Source: Acidihalobacter prosperus (GTDB taxonomy: Bacteria; Pseudomonadota; Gammaproteobacteria; DSM-5130; Acidihalobacteraceae). Taken from it: a stretch of 64,000 bases of DNA. The stretch lies in the NCBI RefSeq assembly GCF_000754095.2, contig NZ_JQSG02000001.1:419140-483139 (forward strand), read 5' to 3'. Below the pieces are notes generated by a model that saw only the letters and a list, made by a program, of their open reading frames with translations, did no database searches and was not told where the DNA came from. The translations under genes were made by a program, and so were the position numbers. Position 1 is the stretch's first letter; every line of letters begins with the position of its first letter. Shown here in pieces: positions 25,132 through 34,759 of the stretch.

Positions 25132-26442
25132 TTGGAAGCAGTCAAGGTCGGCCTTCTTGGGCTGGGCACCGTAGGCAGCGGCGTCGTGCGTGTGCTGGCC
25201 CGCAACGACGAGGAGATCAGCCGCCGGGCGGGGCGTGCCATTCGTGTCGTCCGCGCCGCTTCGCGCGACCTATCGGTCCGTCGCGATTGCGATCTGAGCG
25301 GCATCGCGTTGACCGATCGCGCGCAGGATGTGGTGGACGATCCCGATATCGACATCGTGGTCGAACTCATTGGCGGTACCGGTATCGCTTACGAAATGGT
25401 GCTACGCGCGATCGATCAAGGCAAACATGTGGTCACCGCCAACAAAGCGTTGATCGCCCTGCACGGCAATGAGATCTTCGCGCGGGCCAGCGAGCGCGGC
25501 GTGACCGTCGCGTTCGAGGCGGCCGTGGGCGGCGGCATACCCGTCATCAAGGCCATACGCGAGGCATTGGCCGGGAATACGATCGAATGGCTGGCCGGCA
25601 TTATCAACGGCACTGGCAATTTCATCCTCAGTGAAATGCGCGACAAGGGTCGCGATTTCGAGGATGTGCTCTCGGAGGCACAGAGTCTAGGTTATGCGGA
25701 GGCCGATCCGACTTTCGACGTCGAGGGCATCGATGCCGCGCACAAGCTGACCATTCTGGCCTCGATCGCCTTCGGCATACCGCTACAGTACGAGCGTGTC
25801 TATACGGAAGGCATCACCCGCATCACGCGAGAAGACGTCACCTACGCGGCGGAATTGGGTTATCGCATCAAACACCTAGGCATTGCGCGCCGGCGTGATT
25901 CCGGCGTGGAACTGCGTGTCCACCCGACTCTGATCCCGCATCGCCGCCTGATCGCCAATGTGGACGGCGTCATGAACGCCGTGCTGGTGCGTGCCGATGC
26001 GGTGGGTTCCACGCTTTACTACGGCCCCGGTGCCGGTGCGGAACCGACGGCCTCCGCCGTGGTCGCCGATCTGGTCGACGTGACGCGTGCGCTGACGGTC
26101 GATCCGAACAACCGCGTGCCGCACCTGGCATTCCAGCCGGAAGCATTGATCGACCTACCGGTACTGCCGATTGGCGAGGCCGTCACCGCCTATTATCTGC
26201 ATTTGCGGGCACAGGATCGCCCTGGTGTATTGGCGGATATCACGCGCATCCTGGGTGACTTGTCGATCAGCATCGAAGCCGTACTGCAACGGCAACCAGC
26301 CGAGGAGGCGACGGATGCCTCGATCGTGATCGTCACTGCGGCGGTGCGCGAAGCCAACATGGATGAAGCGATACGTCGCATCGAGGCGCTGGACACGACC
26401 GCAGACCACGTGACCCGTATCCGCCTCGAAAATCTGAATTGA
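25132..26442 (+). CDS. hom: Homoserine dehydrogenase
   Basis: Protein of 436 aa from a TTG at 25132 with a good GGAGGAAG eight bases upstream. VGLLGLGTVGSGVV is the NAD(P)-binding motif, AAVGGGIPVIKAIREALAG and INGTGNFIL the catalytic-domain signature, with Lys/Glu residues in the EAQSLGYAEADPTFDVEG block. A C-terminal ACT domain (YYLHLRAQDRPGVLADITRIL) allows feedback by threonine. It reduces aspartate semialdehyde to homoserine. No thrB/thrC follows. Confidence 0.97.
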   Translation: MEAVKVGLLGLGTVGSGVVRVLARNDEEISRRAGRAIRVVRAASRDLSVRRDCDLSGIALTDRAQDVVDDPDIDIVVELIGGTGIAYEMVLRAIDQGKHVVTANKALIALHGNEIFARASERGVTVAFEAAVGGGIPVIKAIREALAGNTIEWLAGIINGTGNFILSEMRDKGRDFEDVLSEAQSLGYAEADPTFDVEGIDAAHKLTILASIAFGIPLQYERVYTEGITRITREDVTYAAELGYRIKHLGIARRRDSGVELRVHPTLIPHRRLIANVDGVMNAVLVRADAVGSTLYYGPGAGAEPTASAVVADLVDVTRALTVDPNNRVPHLAFQPEALIDLPVLPIGEAVTAYYLHLRAQDRPGVLADITRILGDLSISIEAVLQRQPAEEATDASIVIVTAAVREANMDEAIRRIEALDTTADHVTRIRLENLN

Positions 26443-26526
26443 GTGTGAGTGCGGTTGCCCGGCGCTCGTGGATGATCTGCACGGTGTACTTGCGCCCCCT
26501 ACCGAATGTCGTGGGCGGCCGTGTTT

Positions 26527-26802
26527 TCAGGCGGCGCCGTCGCCCGGATGGTCTGCGTTCAGCGAGTTGAGCTTGGCTGCAATGCGCGCGCGGGCCTCGT
26601 CCGGCAGGGGCAAGGCATGAGGGGATTCGGCCAGACTGTCCATGGCCTGGTCGATCCAGCGCAGCTGCACTCGATATCGCCGGCAGTTGCGACAAACGGC
26701 GAGATGCATGGAGAGCTTGGCCCTAAGCGGCCAGCCGAGCGTCTGCTCCCGCTCCAGCGAGAGGTAGTAGCCCGCTTCCCGACAGCTGATCATTCCCATC
26801 AT
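26527..26802 (-). CDS. Zinc-finger anti-sigma factor
   Basis: Protein of 91 aa. It starts at ATG 26802, overlapping the sigma-factor stop codon by 4 bp (ATGA). ISCREAGYYLSLEREQTLG and HLAVCRNCRRYRVQ form the H-x3-C-x2-C zinc-binding anti-sigma domain. There is no membrane segment, so it is a soluble anti-sigma factor, likely releasing its partner on oxidation or metal change. Coupled translation with the ECF sigma gene supports the pairing. Confidence 0.87.
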   Translation of the reverse strand: MMGMISCREAGYYLSLEREQTLGWPLRAKLSMHLAVCRNCRRYRVQLRWIDQAMDSLAESPHALPLPDEARARIAAKLNSLNADHPGDGAA

Positions 26803-27395
26803 GGTGCGGCCCCTCCGAACCAGAGTGCTTCCAGGCACTGACGGATCGACAATCTGGCTCTGTGCAGCAAAACATACAGATGGTTCGGTTTGACGCCGAG
26901 GGTTTGTGCGATGTCATCGCCGCCATCGGCCTGCAATTCATGCAGCGCGAAGGCATCGCGCTGCAGGTTGGGCAATCTGCCCATACAGACTTCCAGCACC
27001 TCCCACAAGGCACCGGCTTCGGTCTCCTTCAGGGGATCGCGCCCCCATTTTCCCAGATCCTGCCGCCAATGCCCATCGTCGTCGAAAACGCGATGATCGA
27101 TGGCGCTGCCGTCATGCTCCAACGCGTCTAGATCGACCGTATCCTGTGCGCGTTTACGTTGCCGGTAATGATCGGCGATCTTGTGGCGGAGAATGCCGGT
27201 GAGCCAGGTTTTCTCGCTCGAGCGCATGCTGTACTGATCTCTATGCTGCCAGGCCGACAGCAGGGTTTCCTGAACGATATCTTCTGCAACGGCAGGATTC
27301 CCCGTGCGTAGCAATGCGTAGCGATAGAGTGAGTTGCCATAACGCGACAGCCAATGCTCTGGCTGGGATGTCGGTGCTTCTTTGGAAACGCTCAA
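26799..27395 (-). CDS. ECF-type sigma factor
   Basis: Protein of 198 aa. I choose the TTG at 27395 because GAGGTGG lies eight bases upstream; the frame is open further, but that part is not sigma-like. Region 2 is ALLRTGNPAVAEDIVQETLLSAWQHRDQY and region 4 is LPNLQRDAFALHELQ...LGVKPNHLYVLLHRARLSIRQCL. The partner anti-sigma follows with a 4-bp overlap. A divergent DUF2282 gene starts 158 bp away, so the sigma factor most probably drives it, as ECF factors do in other DUF2282 loci. Confidence 0.9.
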   Translation of the reverse strand: MSVSKEAPTSQPEHWLSRYGNSLYRYALLRTGNPAVAEDIVQETLLSAWQHRDQYSMRSSEKTWLTGILRHKIADHYRQRKRAQDTVDLDALEHDGSAIDHRVFDDDGHWRQDLGKWGRDPLKETEAGALWEVLEVCMGRLPNLQRDAFALHELQADGGDDIAQTLGVKPNHLYVLLHRARLSIRQCLEALWFGGAAP

Positions 27396-27553
27396 AATGC
27401 TGCCACCTCGTCTGCCCAAGCTGAGATTAGCACATTGGATGGGGAGGTCTTTTGCGTGCGGCTGTAAGAAAGTCGGTGTGCGCGACGACTCAAATCGTGA
27501 GGACAGCATTGGCCTCAACCGAGTGGTTCACAACCGAATGCAAAGGGGGAAGG

Positions 27554-27811
27554 ATGAACAGTAAACAGAAGACAACGTATGCGCTGGCGGCCGTGCTCGC
27601 GATGACACTGGGCGGCATGAGCATGGGCGTGTCGGCTGCACCGGCCATGGAGAAGTGTTACGGAATCAGCAAGGCGCAGCATAACGATTGCGCCACTGCA
27701 ACCAACTCCTGCGCGGGCACCACGACCATGGACCGGGATCCACACGCCTTCATCGCCGTGCCGGCGGGCGTGTGCCAGAAAATCGCCGGAGGCAGCCTCG
27801 TAAAACCCTGA
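27554..27811 (+). CDS. DUF2282 (bufferin-type) secreted peptide precursor
   Basis: Protein of 85 aa with AAAGGGGGAAGG as ribosome-binding site. A signal peptide runs to ..GVSAAPA near residue 30. The mature part has four Cys (EKCYG, NDCATA, NSCAG, GVCQK) in the DUF2282 arrangement. These peptides, now called bufferins, are modified on Cys by DUF692 (MNIO) enzymes and bind copper or other metals in the periplasm. The usual bufB (DUF692) and bufC (DUF2063) partners are not in the window; the next gene downstream is on the other strand after a strong terminator. It is thus an orphan precursor, or served by enzymes elsewhere. Confidence 0.85.
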   Translation: MNSKQKTTYALAAVLAMTLGGMSMGVSAAPAMEKCYGISKAQHNDCATATNSCAGTTTMDRDPHAFIAVPAGVCQKIAGGSLVKP

Positions 27812-27825
27812 TTGCATGGCGTAAA

Positions 27826-27867
27826 CCCTGGATGCCGCATCGATGCGGCATCCAGGGAGATGTTTTT
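27826..27867 (+). terminator. Terminator of the DUF2282 gene
   Basis: A perfect 32-bp palindrome (27826-27857, arms beginning CCCTGGATGCCGCAT) is followed by TTTTT at 27863-27867. It isolates the peptide gene as a single-gene transcript and may act on both strands. Confidence 0.85.
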
Positions 27868-27894
27868 CGTGACGACCACCGAAGCCGGGTCGGC

Positions 27895-29256
27895 TTATGT
27901 GACCCTGATTTCGTATTTCTCCATCAAGCGATAGAGCGTAACGCGTGAAATACCCAGATTGCGGGCGGCTTGGGAGATGTTATTGTCGGTGCGCCTCAGA
28001 CATTTGCGGATGGCTTCCGCTTCCGCATCGCTTCTTGCCTCATCCAGGGTCATGAGCTTGACCGACGGATCATTTCGCCCGTCCAAGCCTAGATCCGCGG
28101 GTGTGATGAATCGCTTGTCGGACATGACCATGGCTCGCCGCACGCGGTTGATCAATTCGCGCACGTTGCCGGGCCATTCGTGATTTTTCATCGCCTTGAT
28201 GGCAGCATCGCTGAACCCCTTGATACGATTGCTGCCGTCGGTCGAGAACTTCTTGAAAAAATATTTCGCGAGAATGGAGACGTCGTCACCTCGTTCACGT
28301 AACGGCGGTATCTGCAGGCTCAAGACATTCAGTCGATAATAAAGGTCTTCACGAAAACGTTTTTCCTTAACGGCCAAGTCGATGTCGACATGCGTGGCCG
28401 CAACGATGCGCGCATCCACATAGAGTTTTTCTCGGCTTCCCACACGTTCGATCGTGCCTTCCTGCAGAAATCGCAGCAGGTTGATCTGGAGCTCATGGGG
28501 CAAGTCGCCGATTTCGTCCAGAAAAAGGGTTCCACCCTGCGCGGCTTCGATGAAGCCGATTTTGCGTTCGTGCGCCCCCGTAAAGGCTCCCTTCTCGTGA
28601 CCAAAGAGTTCGGACTGTATCAGCGATGCCGGCAGGGCGCCGCAATTGACGGCCACGAATGGCGCCTCGTGCCTCGATGAACGTTCGTGAATGGCACTGG
28701 CGGCCAGTTCCTTGCCCGTGCCGCTTTCTCCGGTGATGAGAACCGGAGCGTCAACACTGGCGACCTTGCGAATTTGTTGGAACAGGGCCTGCATCGAGGT
28801 GCTGGTGCCCACCATCTCATCTTCCTGCTCGTCATCGATGGTCGGATGCTGTTGGGTGAGCGCGCGCACCATGTCGGCCATGCCGTAAGCATGCCCGAGG
28901 GAAAAGAGCAGGCGGTCGCGGTCGGCCGGCAGGGTATGGTAGTCGTAAAAATAGTCGGCGATGCACTTGCGCAGCGGCTCCGCCGCGAGGCTGTCGATCG
29001 GGAGCAGCGCCACCCATTCGACATGCTGTCTGAAGGTGCCGTTCATGGGGTGAAGCTGATTCAGTGTATCGGTACAGTCAGCCGTGCCATCGAGCTGAAA
29101 CAGTCCCACCTTGATTTCTTGATGGTTGAGCAGTTCGACCGCATCGGGCACGGTATCGGCGAGATGTACCGCCCAGCCTGCCGCGCTTAGCTGGTCGATG
29201 AGTGGGAGCGGTTGCGGATCCGTCTGGTAGAACAGCAGGTTGCGAGCTGCACTCAT
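27895..29256 (-). CDS. Sigma-54-dependent activator, VpsR-like layout
   Basis: Protein of 453 aa. Residues 1-130 are a receiver-like fold without an obvious DD...D...K phosphorylation set. The AAA+ domain (about 145-370) has Walker A GESGTGKELAA, the RpoN-contact loop FGHEKGAFTGAHERK with intact GAFTGA, Walker B GGTLFLDEIGDLP and ENVREL-like NHEWPGNVRELIN. A Fis-type helix-turn-helix ends the protein (NNISQAARNLGISRVTLYRLMEKY). The layout resembles VpsR, but unlike VpsR the loop is canonical, so true RpoN activation is expected. Its target is unknown; the only sigma-54 promoter I see in the window is before the candidate sRNA at 14.9 kb. Confidence 0.93.
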   Translation of the reverse strand: MSAARNLLFYQTDPQPLPLIDQLSAAGWAVHLADTVPDAVELLNHQEIKVGLFQLDGTADCTDTLNQLHPMNGTFRQHVEWVALLPIDSLAAEPLRKCIADYFYDYHTLPADRDRLLFSLGHAYGMADMVRALTQQHPTIDDEQEDEMVGTSTSMQALFQQIRKVASVDAPVLITGESGTGKELAASAIHERSSRHEAPFVAVNCGALPASLIQSELFGHEKGAFTGAHERKIGFIEAAQGGTLFLDEIGDLPHELQINLLRFLQEGTIERVGSREKLYVDARIVAATHVDIDLAVKEKRFREDLYYRLNVLSLQIPPLRERGDDVSILAKYFFKKFSTDGSNRIKGFSDAAIKAMKNHEWPGNVRELINRVRRAMVMSDKRFITPADLGLDGRNDPSVKLMTLDEARSDAEAEAIRKCLRRTDNNISQAARNLGISRVTLYRLMEKYEIRVT

Positions 29257-29349
29257 GCATCCCCCTTGGATGTGTATCTGGCGAACTCAAGGCCCAAAGC
29301 CGTTGCGATACGTGTCGCTGCGGTCTTTCACGAGTTCGTCGAAGCGAGC

Positions 29350-29376
29350 GTACAAGCGTACTGTACGTTGTACTGT
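29350..29376. promoter_or_regulatory. Dyad and direct repeats upstream of the activator gene
   Basis: An 11-bp dyad, GTACAA(G)CGTAC-T-GTACGTTGTAC, covers 29350-29373 with one bulged base. GTACTGT is also repeated directly at 29358-29364 and 29370-29376, 12 bp apart. About 95-120 bp before the activator start, this is a candidate operator, perhaps autoregulatory. Confidence 0.45.
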
Positions 29377-29489
29377 CAGGCTAACAAGTATATGCGCTGA
29401 ATTCCCAGTCTCAAGGCGTCATATCATTGACGGAAGTCATGGCGGCCAGGACGTCGGTCGCTGGCGAGCGTCGATTGGGTGACGCTGCG

Positions 29490-30350
29490 TCAGCGCCAGT
29501 TGACCGGTAAACCCTTGTCCGCAAGCTGGCGCAGGGTGCTGGCAACGCATTCGTCGACGAAATCGATGCGAACGGGATTGGCATGAGCGCGCCGGGCCCA
29601 GGCTTCTGGCTGTTCGAGACCCGCCAGCCGATATAGCGCCGGCGACGGGAAATAGAAGGCTTCCACGAACTGGCGGAAAACCCTGTTGAGCAGGGGACGA
29701 TAGAGAGGGGCAAGGCGCCCGGCACTGGGCAGATGCAGATCGAGCGTCTCTCGCGCGTGTACGATGTGGCGCGCTTCGTCGATGGCATGCAGCGTGATGA
29801 TGTCATAGATGGTGTCCGCGATCTCGCCGCGATGCTTGCGTATCGTACGATTCATGCGGTCGGGCACCTGCTCACCGATCAGCACGGCTATCCAGAAGGC
29901 AGCAGAACGGTAGGGCGCATGACGTCCCACCCAGGTCGCAAGTCGAGGCCGTGTGAATGCGCTGGGCTCGATGGGCAAGCCGCTGCGCCGGATCAACTCC
30001 ACGAACATGAGGCTGTGGCCGGCTTCCTCGCGCAGCTCGTGCAGACGGTAGAGTGTTTCGGATGGCTGGCCCAGGGAATTGCCCAAGGCACGGCTGATCC
30101 GTTCCATGAAGATGCCCTCAAGCCATAGGGCCTTCTCGATGAAGTTGATGAACTCGTACTGGGAAAGCCGTATGCGCCGGGCTTCGGGGAGACGTTCGTA
30201 GGCAGGAATGCCATGTAGACTGACAGCGGCCTGCGGCAGCCACCAGCCCTCGAGATCGAGATCCTGCCAATCGATACGGGCCAGCGGATCCCGGTAAGGA
30301 TTGCTGCTGCGATTGAGCTGTTCGGTAAGGGCGCTGGCTTCCGCAACCAT
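29490..30350 (-). CDS. AurF-like diiron oxygenase
   Basis: Protein of 286 aa from ATG 30350. The frame is open further to a TTG at 30437, which would overlap the upstream gene by 4 bp; neither start has a clear ribosome-binding site. Iron ligands of the p-aminobenzoate N-oxygenase group are visible in order: Glu in FIEKALWLEGIF, Glu/His in LREEAGHSLMF, Glu in IGEQVPDRMN, and His/Glu/His in LHAIDEARHIVH. The family oxidises amines or carbon positions using a carboxylate-bridged diiron centre. No biosynthetic cluster surrounds it, so the substrate is unknown. Confidence 0.85.
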   Translation of the reverse strand: MVAEASALTEQLNRSSNPYRDPLARIDWQDLDLEGWWLPQAAVSLHGIPAYERLPEARRIRLSQYEFINFIEKALWLEGIFMERISRALGNSLGQPSETLYRLHELREEAGHSLMFVELIRRSGLPIEPSAFTRPRLATWVGRHAPYRSAAFWIAVLIGEQVPDRMNRTIRKHRGEIADTIYDIITLHAIDEARHIVHARETLDLHLPSAGRLAPLYRPLLNRVFRQFVEAFYFPSPALYRLAGLEQPEAWARRAHANPVRIDFVDECVASTLRQLADKGLPVNWR

Positions 30351-30433
30351 GGATGAGTGCACGCTGGAATCTGCGTGCGATTCTAAGGCATTACGCTTCC
30401 AGGCGACAGGGCGCCGCCTATTCGGCTGGTGAA

Positions 30434-31822
30434 TCAAGGCATCGCCAGGTCGAACGGGCTGCCATTGAGGCGTATCTGGCCGGCTTCGAAGCGTATGTCG
30501 GTATCATAGCCATCGCCTTGAGGGGTGATCAGACCTTGCTCCTCATACGCAATGATGCGCCGCTGGGACTGCGCGCGCCGTTCGACGGGGGAACGTGATG
30601 CGTCTCTTGCGCCACCCCGCTCGTTCAGCAGCCTGATCAGAAGCGGCCGTGCGATGCGCAGTCGCATGTTGGCGTGAATCAAGTCCAGCAGCGCGCCGAT
30701 GTCCGGATTCTTGGTCGTGGGCGCCGCGGCAACATGCGCGTGCCCACTGAGTTCGAGGCCGCTCCCATCCGCCGCGAACCTGAATTGCGCGTGCTTGAGC
30801 TGCGGCTGATGGCGGAGCAATCGGGCGAATCCGTACAGGGCCTCGTTGGCGAGCGAGGCCGGGTCGGTCAGACGCTCCGGATGCAAGGCCATGAACCAAC
30901 CGCGGTGACCAAATTCGACCAGGGCCGGTCTATACAGGTGCGCCAGTTCCACGTCCAGCGAAATCGGCCCAACCGCATTTTGGCCGATTGCAGACAGGCC
31001 CAGGGCGAACGAGAAATCGCCGGCAAGATAGTCCGCGCCTTCGCTTTGCACCATTCCGCTGATGCGCGAACCATTAAGCAATGCGATCCGACGCGAGTCC
31101 ATGGTCAGCACGATTTCACCTGTATCCAGGGCGCCATACGATTTCAGTCTTCCCCGGACGATTTCGTGTTTTGATTGCCAGTTGATCGGCGATACGGCGA
31201 CCACGGCCGTTTGCCCTTGCCGGGTCGTCATGTCGAGATGCAACCGCCCGACATGCGCGTCGCTGCTCCAGCCGGCGGCACCTGCGGGGATACGAAGACG
31301 TGCGATGGCCGCCTGCCATGCCAGACGGCCATCTTTGGCCAGCTTCAGCCTGCCGGGAGAAAGATGAACGTTTATGCTGGCTGATCCGTCGAAATGAATG
31401 ACGACAAAAAATTGATAGCGGCTGTCAGTCGGACGGAGGAGCTTGGATAGGCCGGGGATTCGGCCATCGATCAACGCTGCCACTGGCTTTAGCTGAAGGT
31501 CTTGTCTTCGCCATGCGGCAAACGGCAGGGGGCCGTAGGCGATATCGAGCGCCAGACGGATAGCGGGGGCCCCCATCAGCCGGGCGAGCGAAGCGCTCAG
31601 CTCCGGGTTGCGAGGCTGGAGTATCAGGGTGGCATGGCCGGAAAACCAGCCAGGTGCGACATCGGTGAGCCGTGCGCGCCAGTCGCCCTGTGCGTTGATC
31701 AGGCGGACGGCATTTTCAAGGCCCTGGTGCACCGTAGTCCTTAACGCGATCGGCGCGAGCGCAGTGCTCAGCAGGATGATCGCCGCAACAATGCCCGATG
31801 CCAGCAACTGCCTGTTATGCAT
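30434..31822 (-). CDS. YdgA-like (DUF945) membrane-anchored protein
   Basis: Protein of 462 aa from ATG 31822 (MHNRQLLASGIVAAIILLS). One N-terminal hydrophobic segment anchors a long periplasmic part rich in beta-type repeats, with SGHATLILQPRNPELS and late GARDASRS..., matching the DUF945 architecture of YdgA. Function is unknown; YdgA-like proteins are periplasmic and sometimes dimeric. It lies directly upstream of the diiron gene on the same strand, so the two are probably co-transcribed. Confidence 0.75.
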   Translation of the reverse strand: MHNRQLLASGIVAAIILLSTALAPIALRTTVHQGLENAVRLINAQGDWRARLTDVAPGWFSGHATLILQPRNPELSASLARLMGAPAIRLALDIAYGPLPFAAWRRQDLQLKPVAALIDGRIPGLSKLLRPTDSRYQFFVVIHFDGSASINVHLSPGRLKLAKDGRLAWQAAIARLRIPAGAAGWSSDAHVGRLHLDMTTRQGQTAVVAVSPINWQSKHEIVRGRLKSYGALDTGEIVLTMDSRRIALLNGSRISGMVQSEGADYLAGDFSFALGLSAIGQNAVGPISLDVELAHLYRPALVEFGHRGWFMALHPERLTDPASLANEALYGFARLLRHQPQLKHAQFRFAADGSGLELSGHAHVAAAPTTKNPDIGALLDLIHANMRLRIARPLLIRLLNERGGARDASRSPVERRAQSQRRIIAYEEQGLITPQGDGYDTDIRFEAGQIRLNGSPFDLAMP

Positions 31823-31981
31823 CGGAATCCTCGTGTTCTTTTCGCTTTGATAGGCGATGCCTCGACGGAGTATGTATAGCAGTTCACGACAGCCTTGGCA
31901 GGCTGCGCGCCGCATGGGGCGCTGCGGGGTTCGGCAGAGTTTGCCATGGTCGGCGTGTTCGGGTAATCTTTCGCCTCTTTG

Positions 31982-32560
<579 letters not shown>

Positions 32561-33838
32561 ATGGGGCGTGCCGGCAGCACTGGAGTTGCGGACGAGGCCT
32601 ACGATGCGCTCCCGACGCCGGTCTTCCATGTCCATAACGAGCGTTTGCTTTACGCGAATCCGGCAGCCCTTGAGATGCTGGAGGCGGATGCCTCCGACGA
32701 TGTCGTTGGACGATCGATATTCGATTTCGTACACCCGATCGATCGCGTGCGGATCGTCACCCGCTTGAAGCGCTTGGAAAACAAGGCCAGACGGTACTTC
32801 GGCATCGAAATGCTGATCCGAACGTGCCACGGCGAATTGCGTGGCGTGACGGTTTCCGCTGTCGCCGCAAGCCCGCCCGCCCAGGGCATCATCGTGGTGG
32901 CGATGGATGTCACGCGCCACCGCATGAAAACCTATCTGCGCGAAACCGAACGTAATATCGTGCGGCTGTTCGAGAACACGACGGACATCTATTACCGTAT
33001 CGATGCAGAAGGCAAGCTGCTGATGGCCAGCCCCGCGGTGGAGAGAATTCTCGGTTACCGTGCCGACGAATTACTGGGTCAGGATTCCAGTCTATTCTAC
33101 GCCGATCCGAACGACCGGAACGCCTTGATCGAGGTGTTGATGCGCGACAAGGCCATTGCCGACTACGAGGTGCGGCTGAGAGGCAAACAGGGGCAACTGG
33201 TCGATGTTTCGGTCAGCTCCCATGCCTTGTTCGATGAAGAAGGGAATTACATTGCGGTCGAAGGCGTGATTCGCGACCTGACCGAGCGCAAGCAGCTTGA
33301 GCGCCGCTTGCGGGTGCTTGCGACCGCGGACGAGTTGACGGGCATCCGTAATCGTCGGGTGTTTTTCGAGCATGCGGCTTCGGCGCTGCAGCGCGCACGG
33401 CGACACCGTCGGCCGATGGTGCTGATGATTCTGGATATTGATTGGTTCAAACGCATCAATGACCGATTCGGTCATCTTGGAGGAGATCGGGCATTGCGCG
33501 CGTTTGCGCAGACGGCAGGACTGGAGCTGCGCGATATCGATTTGTTCGGACGCCTCGGCGGCGAGGAGTTCGGCGTGGTGCTGGAAGACTGCCCACTGGG
33601 CGAGGCGCGGGCGGTGGGGGAGCGGATTCGCGCGCGGGTCGCATCCCTGAGCCTTGATATGGGGGAAGGGGTGAGCTTGCTGATGACGGTAAGCATAGGC
33701 GCCACCCTCAGCGGGCAGGCTGACGCACGTATCGAAGCACTATTGGAGCGGGCCGACCGGGCGCTCTATCTGGCCAAACAATCAGGCCGGAATCGCGTGC
33801 AATGGGATATTCCAGGGCCTCAACCCGCCGGCATGTAG
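32561..33838 (+). CDS. PAS-PAS-GGDEF diguanylate cyclase
   Basis: Protein of 425 aa. I take ATG 32561, preceded by GAAGGA at nine bases; ATG 32507 has none and sits in a hairpin. Two PAS domains (about 10-115 and 130-250, the second with IYYRIDAEGKLLMASPAVERILGY) precede a GGDEF domain. The catalytic loop reads GRLGGEEFGVVLED, and an inhibitory RxxD site (RDID) lies five residues before it. It should make c-di-GMP and be subject to product inhibition. There is no membrane segment, so the PAS domains probably sense a cytosolic signal such as redox or a bound cofactor. Confidence 0.93.
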   Translation: MGRAGSTGVADEAYDALPTPVFHVHNERLLYANPAALEMLEADASDDVVGRSIFDFVHPIDRVRIVTRLKRLENKARRYFGIEMLIRTCHGELRGVTVSAVAASPPAQGIIVVAMDVTRHRMKTYLRETERNIVRLFENTTDIYYRIDAEGKLLMASPAVERILGYRADELLGQDSSLFYADPNDRNALIEVLMRDKAIADYEVRLRGKQGQLVDVSVSSHALFDEEGNYIAVEGVIRDLTERKQLERRLRVLATADELTGIRNRRVFFEHAASALQRARRHRRPMVLMILDIDWFKRINDRFGHLGGDRALRAFAQTAGLELRDIDLFGRLGGEEFGVVLEDCPLGEARAVGERIRARVASLSLDMGEGVSLLMTVSIGATLSGQADARIEALLERADRALYLAKQSGRNRVQWDIPGPQPAGM

Positions 33839-33929
33839 GGCATGCCGTGGGCTTGAAGGTTAGGCGCTTGCACCCGACTCGGGGCTTGGTTCCACCAAAA
33901 CGGGCCGTATGAGGCGGGCGTTTCCCGCG

Positions 33930-34190
33930 CTAGCGGCGACGCCCCTTGGCCTTGGGTTTTTCGTCACGAACCTTGAGGTTGTTGCCGAGGAAGGTCTTGC
34001 CGTCGAGGGTGGCCATCGCGGCACGCGCCTCGTGTCCTTCCATGTCGACAAACGCGAAGCCCTTGCATTTGCCCGTGAACACATCGCGTGGCAGTTCGAG
34101 CTTGCGCACGGTGCCATATTCGGAAAAGAGTTCCTTGACGTCGTTTTCGGTTGTCTGCGGCGCCAGATTGCCGACGAAGAGCGTTTTCAT
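33930..34190 (-). CDS. RRM-type RNA-binding protein
   Basis: Protein of 86 aa from ATG 34190. MKTLFVGNLAP is RNP-2 and CKGFAFVDME is RNP-1; the tail KPKAKGRRR is basic. Small RRM proteins of this type bind single-stranded RNA and are often cold-induced in bacteria. It follows a cold-shock protein gene on the same strand after 179 bp, suggesting shared conditions of use. Confidence 0.92.
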   Translation of the reverse strand: MKTLFVGNLAPQTTENDVKELFSEYGTVRKLELPRDVFTGKCKGFAFVDMEGHEARAAMATLDGKTFLGNNLKVRDEKPKAKGRRR

Positions 34191-34369
34191 CGGTGAGCCC
34201 CCGTATGATGATTGGTTCGGTGTCGCCGGAGCGCGCCGCTGGATGGGCGCCTTTGGCGACGGGAATGCGAATCGGGCCGGATGCCTAACCCTTCCTTGCC
34301 GGAAGAGGGCAGCACCGGCCCGATGCGCAACCACGCTCTCCTCGCGGAGGGCGTGGCTTCACGAGGCGT

Positions 34370-34573
34370 TTACTGTGCGGAAACGTTGCTCGCCTGAGGT
34401 CCCTTGGGGCCGTTCTCGACGTCGAAGGTGACCGGCTGGCCTTCGGCCAGGGTCTTGAAGCCCGAGCCCTGAATGGCGCTGAAATGCACGAACACGTCCG
34501 CGCCGCCATTGTCCTGGGAGATGAAACCGAAGCCCTTGGACTCGTTGAACCACTTCACAGTGCCTGTCGCCAT
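34370..34573 (-). CDS. Cold-shock protein, CspA family
   Basis: Protein of 67 aa. [20 protein letters not shown] contains RNP-1 (KGFGFI) and DVFVHFSAI contains RNP-2. It binds single-stranded nucleic acid and relieves RNA structure. About 250 bp without a gene precede it; a long structured leader is usual for cold-controlled csp genes. Which csp paralogue this is cannot be said from the sequence. Confidence 0.96.
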   Translation of the reverse strand: MATGTVKWFNESKGFGFISQDNGGADVFVHFSAIQGSGFKTLAEGQPVTFDVENGPKGPQASNVSAQ

Positions 34574-34759
34574 GCTTGATGTACCTTTGGAAAATGAAAC
34601 AAATGGTTAGGTTCGCGAACAGGTATAGGAGAGAGGTGGTCCAGGAGGTAACCGGAAAGGAACTGCTGAAACTGCCAATTTCAATATCTGCCGCTGGCGT
34701 CGACTATAGGCCAATCGTTCTCCGAGCGCCACCAATTTTGTCGGCAGCTCCCGATAAGA

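Noticed and set aside
29350-29373. LuxR-type (lux box) site
   Set aside because: The dyad lacks the CTG-N10-CAG spacing, and no luxI/luxR gene is present.
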